Assembly: GCA_022711465.1 (NCBI GenBank)
Contig: JAKLEZ010000001.1
Location: 868,001 to 932,000, forward strand
From: Planctomycetota bacterium
GTDB taxonomy: Bacteria > Planctomycetota > Phycisphaerae > UBA1845 > PWPN01
Direction of reading: 5' to 3'
DNA: 64,000 nucleotides
The translations under genes were made by a program, and so were the position numbers. The notes beneath the pieces are model-generated. The model did not search any database, had not been told where the DNA came from, and saw only the letters and a list, made by a program, of their open reading frames with translations. Positions 28,227 to 37,512 of the stretch are shown piece by piece (within the stretch, counting starts at the first letter, position 1; every line of letters starts with the position of its first letter).

Positions 28227-29083
28227 TTCGAGTTCCTTCCCCCGACGCGTCGACGGGAGACGGCGAGCGCGATCGTGTTGAGTATCATGATGATCACGAA
28301 CAGGGTCACTCCGGTCGCGAAGAGCGCCTGGCGATGATGGCCGGACGCATAGCCCATTTCCAGGGCGATGTTGCTGGTCAACGTGCGTACGGGATCGAGG
28401 ATGCTGTGTGGGATCTCCAGCGCGTTTCCGGCGATCATGATCACCGCCATGGTCTCGCCGACCGCTCGCCCCATGCCCAGGATGATCGCCGCCACAATCC
28501 CGGACCGGGCGGCCTTGAGCGTGACCATGTGAGTGGTCTGCCACCGGGTGGCACCGAGGGCGATGGAGCCTTCATAGTAGGGGCGCGGGACGGCCCGCAG
28601 GGCGTCGATCGAGATGCTGGTGACGGTGGGCAAGACCATGATGCCGAGGACGATCGAAGCGGCCAGCACAGAGAGCCCCGGTCCGCCGAGATAGTCGCGA
28701 ATAAGCGGCACCAGCGTGACCACGCCCACGAATCCATAGACCACCGAGGGGATCCCGGCCAGGAGTTCGATGACCGGTTTCAGGACGGCGGTCAGCCTTG
28801 GCGGCGAGAACTGAGTCAGCATGATGGCCAAGCCGACGCTGAAGACCACCCCGACGACCATGGCGCCAAAGGTGACGATGAGCGAGCCGACGATCATGGA
28901 AAAAACGCCGAAATGCTCCTCCTTCGGCTCCCAGTCGGATGAGAGGAAGAACTCCCGCCCGCCGATCCGCAGGAGGATCGGCAGCCCCTCCCTGAAAATG
29001 AAGAATGTGATGACCACCAGACCGAAAATGGCCGAGAACGCAATCAACGTCAGAATGGCACTGATGACCCTATCCTGTTTCAT
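28223..29083 (-). CDS. pstC: Phosphate ABC transporter permease PstC
   Basis: A 286-residue permease. TM1 is LTLIAFSAIFGLVVITFFIF. The family motif GREFFLSSDWEPKEEHFGVF then SMIVGSLIVTFGAMVVGVVF is followed by the EAA loop in ALRAVPRPYYEGSIALGATR and by GMGRAVGETMAVIMIAGNA. It forms the membrane channel with PstA. The ATG overlaps the pstS stop by 4 bp, so synthesis is coupled along the whole operon. Confidence 0.95.
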   Translation of the reverse strand: MKQDRVISAILTLIAFSAIFGLVVITFFIFREGLPILLRIGGREFFLSSDWEPKEEHFGVFSMIVGSLIVTFGAMVVGVVFSVGLAIMLTQFSPPRLTAVLKPVIELLAGIPSVVYGFVGVVTLVPLIRDYLGGPGLSVLAASIVLGIMVLPTVTSISIDALRAVPRPYYEGSIALGATRWQTTHMVTLKAARSGIVAAIILGMGRAVGETMAVIMIAGNALEIPHSILDPVRTLTSNIALEMGYASGHHRQALFATGVTLFVIIMILNTIALAVSRRRVGGRNSK

Positions 29084-29889
29084 TGGGCTCTGATCAACCC
29101 TTCGCTCTCCAGGGCCTTCTGTCCTTCGGCTGAAAGCACGTACGTGATGAACTGTCGGGCTTCGGGAGTAGGTGCACCTTTGGTCACGAAGAGGAACGGC
29201 CGAACGAGCTTGTACCCTCCGGTCAGGACGTTTGCCGCGTCGGGCTTCTCGCCATCGACCAGGAGGGCCTTGATCTCACCGCCCACCAGCCCCAAGGACA
29301 TGTACCCGATGGCCGCCGGATCACCTCGCACCAGTTCCTTGACCGCCCCGTTAGATTCCTGGGTCAGGGCAGCGCGGGAGATCCGCGTCTTACCCATCAC
29401 CAGGCTGACGAAACTCTCACGGGTGCCCGAGCCTTCCTCGCGGGTGATAGGACGAACCGGTCCGTCCCTGCCGCCAACCTCCTTCCAGTTCTTAATGCTC
29501 CCGCTGAACAGATCTCGAAGCTGCTCGCGACTGAGGCCGCTGACGGGGTTGCTGGGATTGACGATGATGGCCAGCCCGTCGCGGGCGACGATGATCGGCG
29601 TGAACTGGTCACGTTCCTCGTCCTTGAGGGATCGCGAGCACATCCCGATGTGGGCCAGGCCGTTGGCCACCGCTTGGACACCTGCGGTCGAGCCTCCGCC
29701 CTGGACGTCGACCATGTGATCAGGGTGCTTCTTCCCGTATGCCTGGCCCAGCAGCTCCGCGAAGGGCTGGATCGAGGTCGATCCGACCACATTGAGCGTC
29801 CGACCGTCGTCACGACGGCAACCGGAGCACAGCTGCCAGCAGAGCACCGCTGTCCCCAGGACCAGAATAGCCCGTTGTGTCTTGGTCAT
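29080..29889 (-). CDS. pstS: Phosphate-binding lipoprotein PstS
   Basis: A 269-residue substrate-binding lipoprotein. Lipobox LCSGC places the lipidated Cys at about residue 24. The PstS fold opens with NVVGSTSIQPFAELLGQAY, and phosphate-contacting loops appear at GGGSTAGVQAV, IGMCSRSLKDEE and REEGSGTRESF, where Ser/Thr/Arg ligand phosphate oxygens in the family. The C-terminal GPTPEAR-like end (GAPTPEARQFITYVLSAEGQ) is the usual last helix. It is the first gene of the operon; its promoter region holds a four-repeat Pho box about 255 bp upstream. Confidence 0.93.
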   Translation of the reverse strand: MTKTQRAILVLGTAVLCWQLCSGCRRDDGRTLNVVGSTSIQPFAELLGQAYGKKHPDHMVDVQGGGSTAGVQAVANGLAHIGMCSRSLKDEERDQFTPIIVARDGLAIIVNPSNPVSGLSREQLRDLFSGSIKNWKEVGGRDGPVRPITREEGSGTRESFVSLVMGKTRISRAALTQESNGAVKELVRGDPAAIGYMSLGLVGGEIKALLVDGEKPDAANVLTGGYKLVRPFLFVTKGAPTPEARQFITYVLSAEGQKALESEGLIRAQ

Positions 29890-30128
29890 GAACGGAGCTC
29901 TCCGGAGCCCACGGTCGCCCCGTCGTGCCGAAGGACGCGAGCGAGGTGGATACTACCCAGCCAGGCCTCCTGCGCCAGGACACCGGGGTCGTCGCCACAC
30001 GGTCGACGCGATCACCGTTCGCCGTGCTTGCCCTGTCCTGGCCGGGGGCCTCTCTGAGCGCCGCCCGCCAGCTGCAACCGGGCCCGGTCCGAGCCAAGCA
30101 CGGCCGATGACCCGAGACGGACACGCCC

Positions 30129-30182
30129 ATCATGTTTGGGCTCGGTTAAAGCCGTGTTCATATGGTGTTAAGATTGCGCTAA
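30129..30182 (-). promoter_or_regulatory. Pho box and -10 element upstream of pstS
   Basis: On the minus strand TTAGCG, TTAACA, TGAACA and TTAACC are spaced exactly 11 bp apart (plus-strand starts 30177, 30166, 30155, 30144). This is the direct-repeat form bound by PhoB/PhoP-type regulators, close to the TTAACA-N5-TTAACA pattern of Bacillus PhoP. A -10-like CATGAT (30134-30129) follows 9 bp after the last repeat. The leader to the pstS start would be about 230 nt. The remainder of the 312-bp gap holds nothing else recognised. Confidence 0.72.
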
Positions 30183-30201
30183 GGTGGACGGAGCCGGCGG
30201 C

Positions 30202-30891
30202 TCACTTGCCCGGCGGACGTTCTACGGCCTGATCGTCGCGTTGCCGAGCGTTTGCCCGGCTTTGGTCGCGCATGGCGTGAAGACCGGCCAGGGAGAACTC
30301 GGTGATGTGGGCAGCGAGCGTCTCGGCGTTGTCCGGTTCGACGAGTTTCGGCTCGATACGGCGGAGCAGGCCGGCGTTGTAGAGGCAGTGGACTATCTGG
30401 GCGATCACGCTGAACGCCCCGCTCGCAACCTCCTCCTTTGTTGCCTGCGGGCCGAGGATGTCGCGAATGAGGCCGTTCACGAAGTGGACACGAGGCCAGA
30501 TCAGCTCGTCCATGACGGCCTCCATTGCGGCTGTTGGCTGGTTGAGCTCATGGGAGAGGAGTGACGTTCGCCACTCGGGACGGGCGGGATCGTGGGAGTC
30601 TTTGATCACGTGGGCGATGAATGCCCGCAGTCGGTTTTCGGGGGAACCCGTGAGCTGCTCCGCGGGCAGGTTGCGGAGTGTCAGGCCGACGGCGTGGCGA
30701 ACGACGGCGCGGTAGAGCTCGTACTTATCGTTGAAGTGGTAGTTTACGGAGGCAGTATTGACGCCGGCCAGATGGGTGATCTCTCTGAGTGTGGCAGCAT
30801 GTAATCCACGCTCGGAGAAGACTTTACCTGCTGCGTCGATGAGCTTGCGTCGAGTTTCCTGGGAGCTGGCGTTGTTCTTGACGTTGGCCAT
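30202..30891 (-). CDS. TetR/AcrR family transcriptional regulator (CecR/DUF1956-like)
   Basis: A 229-residue repressor. The N-terminal TetR helix-turn-helix reads ETRRKLIDAAGKVFSERGLH, then AATLREITHLAGVNTASVNY ending in HFNDKYELY. The C-terminal ligand domain has HVIKDSHDPARPEWRTSLLS then HELNQPTAAMEAVMDEL, resembling the CecR (YbiH)/DUF1956 type found next to efflux pumps. ATG 30891 has AGAGG at spacing 6. It is divergent from the RND adaptor and pump genes, so it most likely represses them and itself from the shared 430-bp intergenic region. Confidence 0.9.
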   Translation of the reverse strand: MANVKNNASSQETRRKLIDAAGKVFSERGLHAATLREITHLAGVNTASVNYHFNDKYELYRAVVRHAVGLTLRNLPAEQLTGSPENRLRAFIAHVIKDSHDPARPEWRTSLLSHELNQPTAAMEAVMDELIWPRVHFVNGLIRDILGPQATKEEVASGAFSVIAQIVHCLYNAGLLRRIEPKLVEPDNAETLAAHITEFSLAGLHAMRDQSRANARQRDDQAVERPPGK

Positions 30892-31320
30892 TCTGTGCCT
30901 CTCTTGACCTTGAGTATACATGCGTTTCCCCATATTTCAAAACTGGTTATGGTCATTGCTTGTATTTCTCCAACGCGTAGTTTATTTTCAGGTATGAACA
31001 ATAGGGATGTCCCGAGGTTCCACGGCAGGTGGGCGAGGTTCGGTCCTTCGATACGTGGGCAGACTGGGGATGGCTGTGTCCGGGTGTGGGCCCTTGGCTC
31101 GTCTGAAGAGGCGGTCGTATCTCATCGCGTTCCTGGTCTCTTGTCTGCGATGGAGGGTGGTGGCCGACGGCGTTTGGATGGCGGTGATCGAAGCGGGCGC
31201 GCCGCTCCTCCTGAAGACGGTGCGTGGGGTGCGACGGTGATGGACATGGAGTAACATGGCGGCGAACGCGGCCGTGGAAAGCGGTTGCCTTTGGGGCCGT
31301 GTAAGGACGTGAGGTAGGCA
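30892..31320. other. Divergent intergenic region between TetR regulator and RND pump
   Basis: About 430 bp; the TetR-proximal 120 bp are clearly AT-richer than the surroundings, as expected for promoters. A short palindrome GTATAC sits near 30914. No long inverted repeat was found, so the operator is not assigned. Confidence 0.4.
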
Positions 31321-32526
31321 ATGTTAACGGCTGGATTGTATGTACGAATTGCCCTGTTGGGTTTTCTGGTCGGGGGACTACCCCGTCTGGGCTGCAATTC
31401 TCAGCAGCCCCCCCCCGCCGGACCGATGGCGTTACCTGAGGTTGCGGTCTTCAGGGTGTCATCGGAGCCGGTTCCGCTGTCCACGGAGTTGCCGGGGCGG
31501 ACATCGCCCTACCTGGAAGCTGAGGTGCGTCCTCAGGTCAGCGGGATCATCCAATCGCGGCGATTTGATGAAGGCGCGGACGTCCGGGCCGGGGATGTGC
31601 TCTACCAGATTGACCCAGCTCCGTATCAGGCGGCTTACGACCGGGCCAAAGCCGCGCTCGCGGTTGCGGAAGCGAATGTCCCCGCGGTTCGGGCGCGGGC
31701 AGAGCGGTACCAGAGTGCCCTGGCCAGTCGCGCGGTCAGCCAGCAGGACTGTGACGAAGCGACTGCCGCCCTGGAACAAGCGAAAGCGACAGTAGCGCTG
31801 CGCAAGGCGGAGGTCGAAAGCGCGCGCATCGACCTGTCCTACACTCCGGTCTCGGCTCCCATTTCCGGCCGCATCGGGAAGTCCAATATCACGGTGGGCG
31901 CGCTGGTGACGGCCCACCAGCCCGCGCCGCTGGCGACGATTCACCAGCTGGATCCCATCTACGTGGATGTGAAGCAGTCCTTCGCCGAGTTGCTTCGTCT
32001 CAAGCGTAGCGTGGAGGCCGGCAAGCTCAGCGCCGGTGGCGACAATCAGAGACAAGTGCATCTGCTCCTGGATGACGGATCCCCATATCCCCGGGAAGGC
32101 ATGCTGCAGTTTCGCGACGTCAAGGTCGATCCGAGTACCGGATCCTTCAGCTTGCGTATCGTGTTTCCGAATCCGGATCGGCTGCTTTTGCCGGGCATGT
32201 ACGTGAGGGCGATTATCCAGACGGGGGTTGCCGAGCATGCCATCCTTGTCCCGCAACAAGGCGTGAGCCGCAGTCCGAAGGGGGAAGCGGTCGCCCTGAT
32301 CGTGGGCAGCGACAACCAAGTCCAGCAGCGGATGATCACGGTCGATCGCGAGATCGGGGACAAATGTCTTGTTTCTTCTGGTCTTGCACCGGGTGATGAG
32401 TTGATTGTCGAGGGCATTCAGAAAGTACGGCCGGGCGCCTTGGTGAAGAAGGTCCCCTTTGAGAACGGTCGGAAACAGGGGACACCGCCAGGGACTCCCT
32501 CCCAGCCGGCCGGCCAATCGAACTGA
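31321..32526 (+). CDS. RND efflux periplasmic adaptor (AcrA/MexA-like)
   Basis: A 401-residue membrane fusion protein with an N-terminal signal and a lipobox-like RLGC (Cys about residue 25). Domains in order are: lipoyl half (GRTSPYLEAEVRPQVSGIIQ then SRRFDEGADVRAGDVLYQID), alpha-helical hairpin (about residues 100-170, with a coiled-coil pattern), second lipoyl half (IDLSYTPVSAPISGRIGKSN), beta barrel and membrane-proximal domain ending near VEGIQKVRPGALVKKVPFE. It is 12 bp upstream of the RND pump gene. Together they should expel drugs or lipophilic compounds; no outer-membrane channel gene is adjacent. Confidence 0.93.
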   Translation: MLTAGLYVRIALLGFLVGGLPRLGCNSQQPPPAGPMALPEVAVFRVSSEPVPLSTELPGRTSPYLEAEVRPQVSGIIQSRRFDEGADVRAGDVLYQIDPAPYQAAYDRAKAALAVAEANVPAVRARAERYQSALASRAVSQQDCDEATAALEQAKATVALRKAEVESARIDLSYTPVSAPISGRIGKSNITVGALVTAHQPAPLATIHQLDPIYVDVKQSFAELLRLKRSVEAGKLSAGGDNQRQVHLLLDDGSPYPREGMLQFRDVKVDPSTGSFSLRIVFPNPDRLLLPGMYVRAIIQTGVAEHAILVPQQGVSRSPKGEAVALIVGSDNQVQQRMITVDREIGDKCLVSSGLAPGDELIVEGIQKVRPGALVKKVPFENGRKQGTPPGTPSQPAGQSN

Positions 32527-32538
32527 CGGAGACGCACG

Positions 32539-35500
32539 ATGCTATCGAGGTTCTTTCTGAAGCGCCCGGTCTTCGCCTGGGTCATCGCCATCATCATGAT
32601 GGTAGCGGGTTGTCTGGCGATCTACAACCTGCCGATTTCGCAGTATCCTCCCATTGCCCCGCCGTCCATCGCCATCAGTACCTTCTATCCGGGAGCATCG
32701 GCGGAAACGGTCGAGAACAGCGTGACGCAGATCATCGAGCAGAAGATGACCGGCTTCGACAAGATGCTGTATTTGTCCGCGACCAGCGATTCATCGGGTT
32801 CTTCCCGTGTCGAGTTGACCTTTGCCCCCGGGACCGATCCGGACCTGGCGTGGGCCCAGGTGCAGAACAAGCTCCAGCTGGCCATGGCCAATCTTCCGGA
32901 GGTGGTTCAGCGAGCGGGCGTGAAGGTCAGCAAGAGCACACGGAACTGGCTGTTGATCGTGGGTCTGATTTCGGAAGATGGCAGCATGGATGGCAATGAT
33001 CTCCGTGACTATGCCCAGTCGAACCTGGAGAAGGTGCTGTCTCGCGTGCCGGGCGTGGGTGAAGTGGAGGTGTTCGGCAGCCAATACGCGATGCGCATCT
33101 GGCTCAACCCCGACAAACTGACTGAATACCAGATGACGATACAGGATGTCGTCCTCGCGCTCCGCGCCTACAATGTGGAGGTATCCGCTGGTCAGTTTGG
33201 CGGGGCACCGGCGGTGGAAGGCCAGCGTCTGAATGCCGCGATCATCGTGCAGAGCCTGCTCAAGACCCCTGACGAGTTCGCGGCCATCCCCCTGCGCACC
33301 AACGCCGACGGATCGATCGTTCGCCTGAAGGACGTCGGACGGGCGGAACTCGGGACCGAGACCTACGACATCGAGGCTTTTTACAACGGCAAGCCCTCCT
33401 CCGCCTTGGCGATCCGGCAGGCCGCCGGGGCCAATGCTCTGGAAACGGCCGACAACGTCAAGGACAAGCTGGAGGAACTGAGCCACTTCTTCCCTCCCGG
33501 GATGACGATTGTCTATCCCTACGACACCACCCCGTTTGTCAAGGTGGCCATCATCGAGGTGGTCAAAACGCTGGTCGAAGCGATCGTGCTGGTGTTTCTG
33601 GTGATGTACCTGTTCATGGGCAACATGCGGGCCACGCTGATCCCGACCATCGCGGTGCCGGTGGTGATTCTCGGCACCTTCGCCGTTCTGGGCCTGTTCG
33701 GCTTCTCCATCAACATGTTGACCATGTTTGCCATGGTGCTGGCCATCGGCCTCCTCGTGGACGACGCGATTGTGGTGGTGGAGAACGTGGAACGAATCAT
33801 GAGCGAGGAAGGGATTCCGCCCTTTGAAGCCACGCGTAAATCCATGGACCAGATCACCTCCGCGCTGATCGGCATCGGCCTGGTGCTTTCGGCGGTATTC
33901 GGTCCGATGGCGTTCTTTGCCGGCTCCACGGGGGTGATTTACCGCCAGTTCTCCGTCACCATCATTGCCTCGATGCTGCTTTCGGTCGTGGTGGCCCTGG
34001 TACTGACGCCAGTGTTGTGCGCTTCGTTTCTGAAGCCGGTGCCCAAGGGACACGAGGCGGCGGAGGGGGGAATCTGGCTGCTGCGGCCGTTCTTCCGCTG
34101 GTTCGATCGCATGTTCTTCGGAGCCAGAGACTGGTACCTGAGGCTGGTTGGCCACTCCCTGGTCAAGAAGGTGCGTTACCTGGTGGTGTTTCTTCTCATC
34201 GTGGGAGCCATGGGATACCTGTTCCAGAAGATGCCCACCGCCTATCTGCCGGACGAAGACCAGGGAATGATGATGGTCATGGCCATGCTTCCGGCCAACT
34301 CGACGCTGGAGCAGACCAAGGAGATCATGGAACAGGTCAAGGACCACTTCCTGACCCAGGAGAAGGACGCGGTCCAGGCGATCATGACGGTTTCCGGCGT
34401 CAGCATGTCCGGGCGGGGGCAGAATGTGGGGCTCTCCTTCGTGCGGCTCAAGGACTGGGAGCTCCGCGACCGCCCGGAGCTCAAGGTCACTGCCGTCGCG
34501 GCGCGAGCGATGGGCAGGTTTTCGCAGATGCGCAACGCCATGGTGTTTGCCTTTGCCCCGCCGGCCGTTGTCGAGTTGGGCCAAGCCAAGGGGTTTGATT
34601 TTCAGTTGCTGGACCACGGCGGGGTGGGTCACGCCGATCTGATGGCGGCCCGCAACCAGCTTCTGGGCATGGCCTCCCAGCATCCCGCGCTGACCAAGGT
34701 CCGACCCAACGGGCTGGAGGATGTTCCCGAATACCGGATTGACGTGGACTGGGCAAAGGCCGGAGCGATGGGTGTCTACATCAGCGACATTCACGCCACG
34801 ATCTCGGCGGCCTTCGGCAGCGCCTACGTCAACGACTTCATCCAGGGCGGCCGGGTGAAGCGAGTCTACGCCCAGGCCGACGCTCCCTATCGGATGCTGC
34901 CCAAGGATCTCGAGAGGCTCTACGTGCGCAACAGCACTGGCGGCATGGTGCCTTTCTCTTCGTTCGCCTCCGGGCACTGGACCAGCGGCTCCCCGAAGCT
35001 GGAGCGGTTCAACGGCTTCCCGTCGATCAATATTCTGGGCGAGTCGGCACCGGGGCGCAGCTCAGGGGAGGCCATGAAGGCGATGGAGGAGTTCGTTCGC
35101 CAACTGCCCCAGGGGCTCGGCTATGACTGGACCGGTCTGTCCTACCAGGAACGGCAGGCGGGTGCCCAGACTGCCCCCCTGTATGCCTTCTCCATCCTGG
35201 TGATCTTCCTGTGTCTGGCGGCCCTGTATGAGAGCTGGCCCATTCCCGTCTCGATCCTGCTGGCCTTGCCTCTAGGAGTCATCGGTGGTGTGATCGGCTC
35301 GACCCTCCGGGAGTTGCCCAACGACGTCTACTTCCAGATCGGACTGTTGACCACCCTTGGTCTGACCACCAAGAACGCCATCTTGATTGTCCAGTTTGCC
35401 AAGGCCCGGGTGGACGAAGGAATGGGGCTGATCGAGGCGACGCTGGAAGCGGCCAAGCTGAGGCTGCGTCCCATCGTCATGACCTCGCTGGCCTTCGGAT

Positions 35501-35700
35501 TCGGTGTCCTGCCCTTGACGCTTGCGAGCGGGGCGGGCGCGGGAGCCCAGAAGGCCATCGGCACGGCGGTGCTGGGCGGCGTGGTGACTTCCACGTTTCT
35601 GGTGACGCTATTCGCGCCGCTGTTCTACGTGCTGATCGAGAAGATCTTCGGCAGACGAAACAAGCGTTGGACCGCCCAACGGACGGAGACGGCCGTCTGA
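32539..35700 (+). CDS. RND multidrug efflux pump, HAE1 family (AcrB-like)
   Basis: A 1053-residue proton-driven inner-membrane trimer subunit, the normal length for AcrB-like pumps. It opens with FFLKRPVFAWVIAIIMMVAG. The proton-relay Asp pair in TM4 is present (GLLVDDAIVVVENVERIM), as is the TM10 Lys (LGLTTKNAILIVQFAKARVD). The two large periplasmic loops follow TM1 and TM7. A Leu-Pro-x-G-containing docking region and C-terminal LTLASGAGAGAQKAIGTAVL are typical. Substrate class cannot be told. It lies in one operon with the adaptor and is probably under the divergent TetR regulator. Confidence 0.95.
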   Translation: MLSRFFLKRPVFAWVIAIIMMVAGCLAIYNLPISQYPPIAPPSIAISTFYPGASAETVENSVTQIIEQKMTGFDKMLYLSATSDSSGSSRVELTFAPGTDPDLAWAQVQNKLQLAMANLPEVVQRAGVKVSKSTRNWLLIVGLISEDGSMDGNDLRDYAQSNLEKVLSRVPGVGEVEVFGSQYAMRIWLNPDKLTEYQMTIQDVVLALRAYNVEVSAGQFGGAPAVEGQRLNAAIIVQSLLKTPDEFAAIPLRTNADGSIVRLKDVGRAELGTETYDIEAFYNGKPSSALAIRQAAGANALETADNVKDKLEELSHFFPPGMTIVYPYDTTPFVKVAIIEVVKTLVEAIVLVFLVMYLFMGNMRATLIPTIAVPVVILGTFAVLGLFGFSINMLTMFAMVLAIGLLVDDAIVVVENVERIMSEEGIPPFEATRKSMDQITSALIGIGLVLSAVFGPMAFFAGSTGVIYRQFSVTIIASMLLSVVVALVLTPVLCASFLKPVPKGHEAAEGGIWLLRPFFRWFDRMFFGARDWYLRLVGHSLVKKVRYLVVFLLIVGAMGYLFQKMPTAYLPDEDQGMMMVMAMLPANSTLEQTKEIMEQVKDHFLTQEKDAVQAIMTVSGVSMSGRGQNVGLSFVRLKDWELRDRPELKVTAVAARAMGRFSQMRNAMVFAFAPPAVVELGQAKGFDFQLLDHGGVGHADLMAARNQLLGMASQHPALTKVRPNGLEDVPEYRIDVDWAKAGAMGVYISDIHATISAAFGSAYVNDFIQGGRVKRVYAQADAPYRMLPKDLERLYVRNSTGGMVPFSSFASGHWTSGSPKLERFNGFPSINILGESAPGRSSGEAMKAMEEFVRQLPQGLGYDWTGLSYQERQAGAQTAPLYAFSILVIFLCLAALYESWPIPVSILLALPLGVIGGVIGSTLRELPNDVYFQIGLLTTLGLTTKNAILIVQFAKARVDEGMGLIEATLEAAKLRLRPIVMTSLAFGFGVLPLTLASGAGAGAQKAIGTAVLGGVVTSTFLVTLFAPLFYVLIEKIFGRRNKRWTAQRTETAV

Positions 35701-35898
35701 AGAAGATGGCGGGGGCCTCACGGACTCGCCAGGCAAGCCCCGTGACCGGCGCGGCGTCCGAGAGGTGGGCTTGAGCTCATCGAGCGAAGACGGCATGTCG
35801 TACGACTGGGCACCTGCCGTTCGATCATCTGGTCAGAAGGGTGCTTGCCGCGGCGCAGGCCCGCAAATCGACCCGGTCTTCCCGTCCTCGGGGCCGGG

Positions 35899-37512
35899 CT
35901 ACTTCGCATCCCCGCAGGGGGGAGGAGGGTGGCCGATGACACCGTCCGGCCAGCGTACCAGGGTCTCTGGATCGTGGGCCGGCAAGACGATATCCGCCAG
36001 GGACCGGATTCGACGCATGGATTCCCGGCAGACTTCGGGAGTGGAGCTGCGCGAAGGACGGTCTTGCTCGATATTCTCGTACCGATAGACCACGTCGCCG
36101 GTCAGCATCGCGGGCCCCAGACGGGTTTGAACGAGCACGCCTTGGCTGCCGGGCGTGTGGCAGCCCAGCGGCAGGGTACGAATGCCGGGCAGGACCTCCT
36201 CGTCGCCGACGAGCTGAAGAAGCTCGGGGCGAGCGGCAAGGACTCTGCCTACCTCGCCGGCCAGGTGATCCTTGGAGTCCTCGTACTCCCTCCGGTTAAT
36301 CACGAATCGGGCATTCACAAAGGCGGGGTAGTAGTCGCAGTGATCGCCATGCGCGTGGGTAACGATCACGTGACTGATGGCGAGTGGGTCGATGCCAGCT
36401 CGCTTGAGCGCCTGGAGGGTATCTTCCTCGGGTTTCTGCTTGACGCCACCCGGGATGTACTTGGCCGTGGCGCGGTTGAATGCCTGCACGTACCTGGGAT
36501 TGGGTCCGGTTTCGACGAGCACGGGCCGGGGGCCGCCCTCGATCAGCCAGACATAGAGAGCGTAGGTCTTCGTTTTCTGGCCTGCGACCTCGTCCACATC
36601 CTGGAATGTAATGTAGTCACGGACTTCGCACTCACCGACTCGGATGGCCCGAATAGTGTACCGGGGGGTACCAGCGGGGAGCGGCGGCCAGCGGTTCGGC
36701 GTGTCGGGATCGTGGCTGGGGAGAATCACGTTCGCCTTCTGACGAATCTTCCTCATGGCCGCCAGGCATTCGTCGCGGTTGTCAGCGACGCCGACCGGGA
36801 TGTCCCTCTCGATGTTGGCCAGGAGGGACACGGTGTCGCCGGTCAGGACAGCGTAGCCGTGGGCGGTATGGATGCGGTACGCCGTCGAGCCGGGGGTGTG
36901 GCCACCGACCCAGAAGGACTCGATACCGGGCAGGATCTCTTCATCACCGACGCGGACAAGCCGGGCTTTCCACTGGGGATTGTTGTTGAACTCGGTCATG
37001 ATCCGCCCGTCGCACCAGGGCCCCCACTCTTTCCTGCCGATGTACACCTTTGCATTGGGAAAGTCGTCCAGCCCGTCGACGTGGTCGAAGTGCATATGGG
37101 TGACGAGGACATGGCCGATGTCCTCAGGCTTGAGGCCGAATCTGCGGAGCTGGGCGCGGGCGGATTCGCCCGGGCACTGTCTGATCGGTTCGCGAAGCAC
37201 GTGCGCTGCTCCGCGGTTCATTTCCGCCACATTGTTGAGCCCGGCGTCAACCAGGATAGGCTTGTCCCCGCCCAGGACCAGCCAGACGTACAGCGTGTAG
37301 TCATACGTCTCAGCGTTGTTCCCGCCGGAGAACGCGTGGTTGCCGGCGATCTTGCAGGCGCCGTTGCGGAGGGGGTAGACGCGATAGCGGGGCACTGCGG
37401 GCTTGGTCGCGGAGGTCGCGGTGTGAGCCTCGGGTGCGGCCGCGGTTGCCGGAACCGGGGCCAGGCCCACCAACCAACAAATGAACGCTCTGGCCAGACG
37501 GTCGTTGCCCAT
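35899..37512 (-). CDS. Exported tandem metallo-beta-lactamase-fold hydrolase (two active domains)
   Basis: A 537-residue protein with a signal peptide and two complete metallo-beta-lactamase domains resembling AHL-lactonase (AiiA-like) enzymes. Domain 1 (about 42-280) has HxHxDH at H139-M-H141-F-D143-H144, then H205 (GGHTPGS), D226 (TGD) and H267 (SHD). Domain 2 (about 282-530) has H386-A-H388-G-D390-H391, then H452 (CHTPGS), D473 (TGD) and H513 (AHD). All metal ligands are present in both. The halves share motifs (YALYVWL/YTLYVWL, VGDEEVLPGI/VGDEEILPGI), so an internal duplication is likely. ATG 37512 lies 13 bp after GGAGG. Substrate unknown; lactone, ester or phosphodiester bonds are possible. 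Confidence 0.85.
   Translation of the reverse strand: MGNDRLARAFICWLVGLAPVPATAAAPEAHTATSATKPAVPRYRVYPLRNGACKIAGNHAFSGGNNAETYDYTLYVWLVLGGDKPILVDAGLNNVAEMNRGAAHVLREPIRQCPGESARAQLRRFGLKPEDIGHVLVTHMHFDHVDGLDDFPNAKVYIGRKEWGPWCDGRIMTEFNNNPQWKARLVRVGDEEILPGIESFWVGGHTPGSTAYRIHTAHGYAVLTGDTVSLLANIERDIPVGVADNRDECLAAMRKIRQKANVILPSHDPDTPNRWPPLPAGTPRYTIRAIRVGECEVRDYITFQDVDEVAGQKTKTYALYVWLIEGGPRPVLVETGPNPRYVQAFNRATAKYIPGGVKQKPEEDTLQALKRAGIDPLAISHVIVTHAHGDHCDYYPAFVNARFVINRREYEDSKDHLAGEVGRVLAARPELLQLVGDEEVLPGIRTLPLGCHTPGSQGVLVQTRLGPAMLTGDVVYRYENIEQDRPSRSSTPEVCRESMRRIRSLADIVLPAHDPETLVRWPDGVIGHPPPPCGDAK

Noticed and set aside
32791..34977. Long minus-strand open frame opposite the RND pump
   Set aside because: His/Gly/Arg-rich shadow of the conserved RND gene; no start site or domain.
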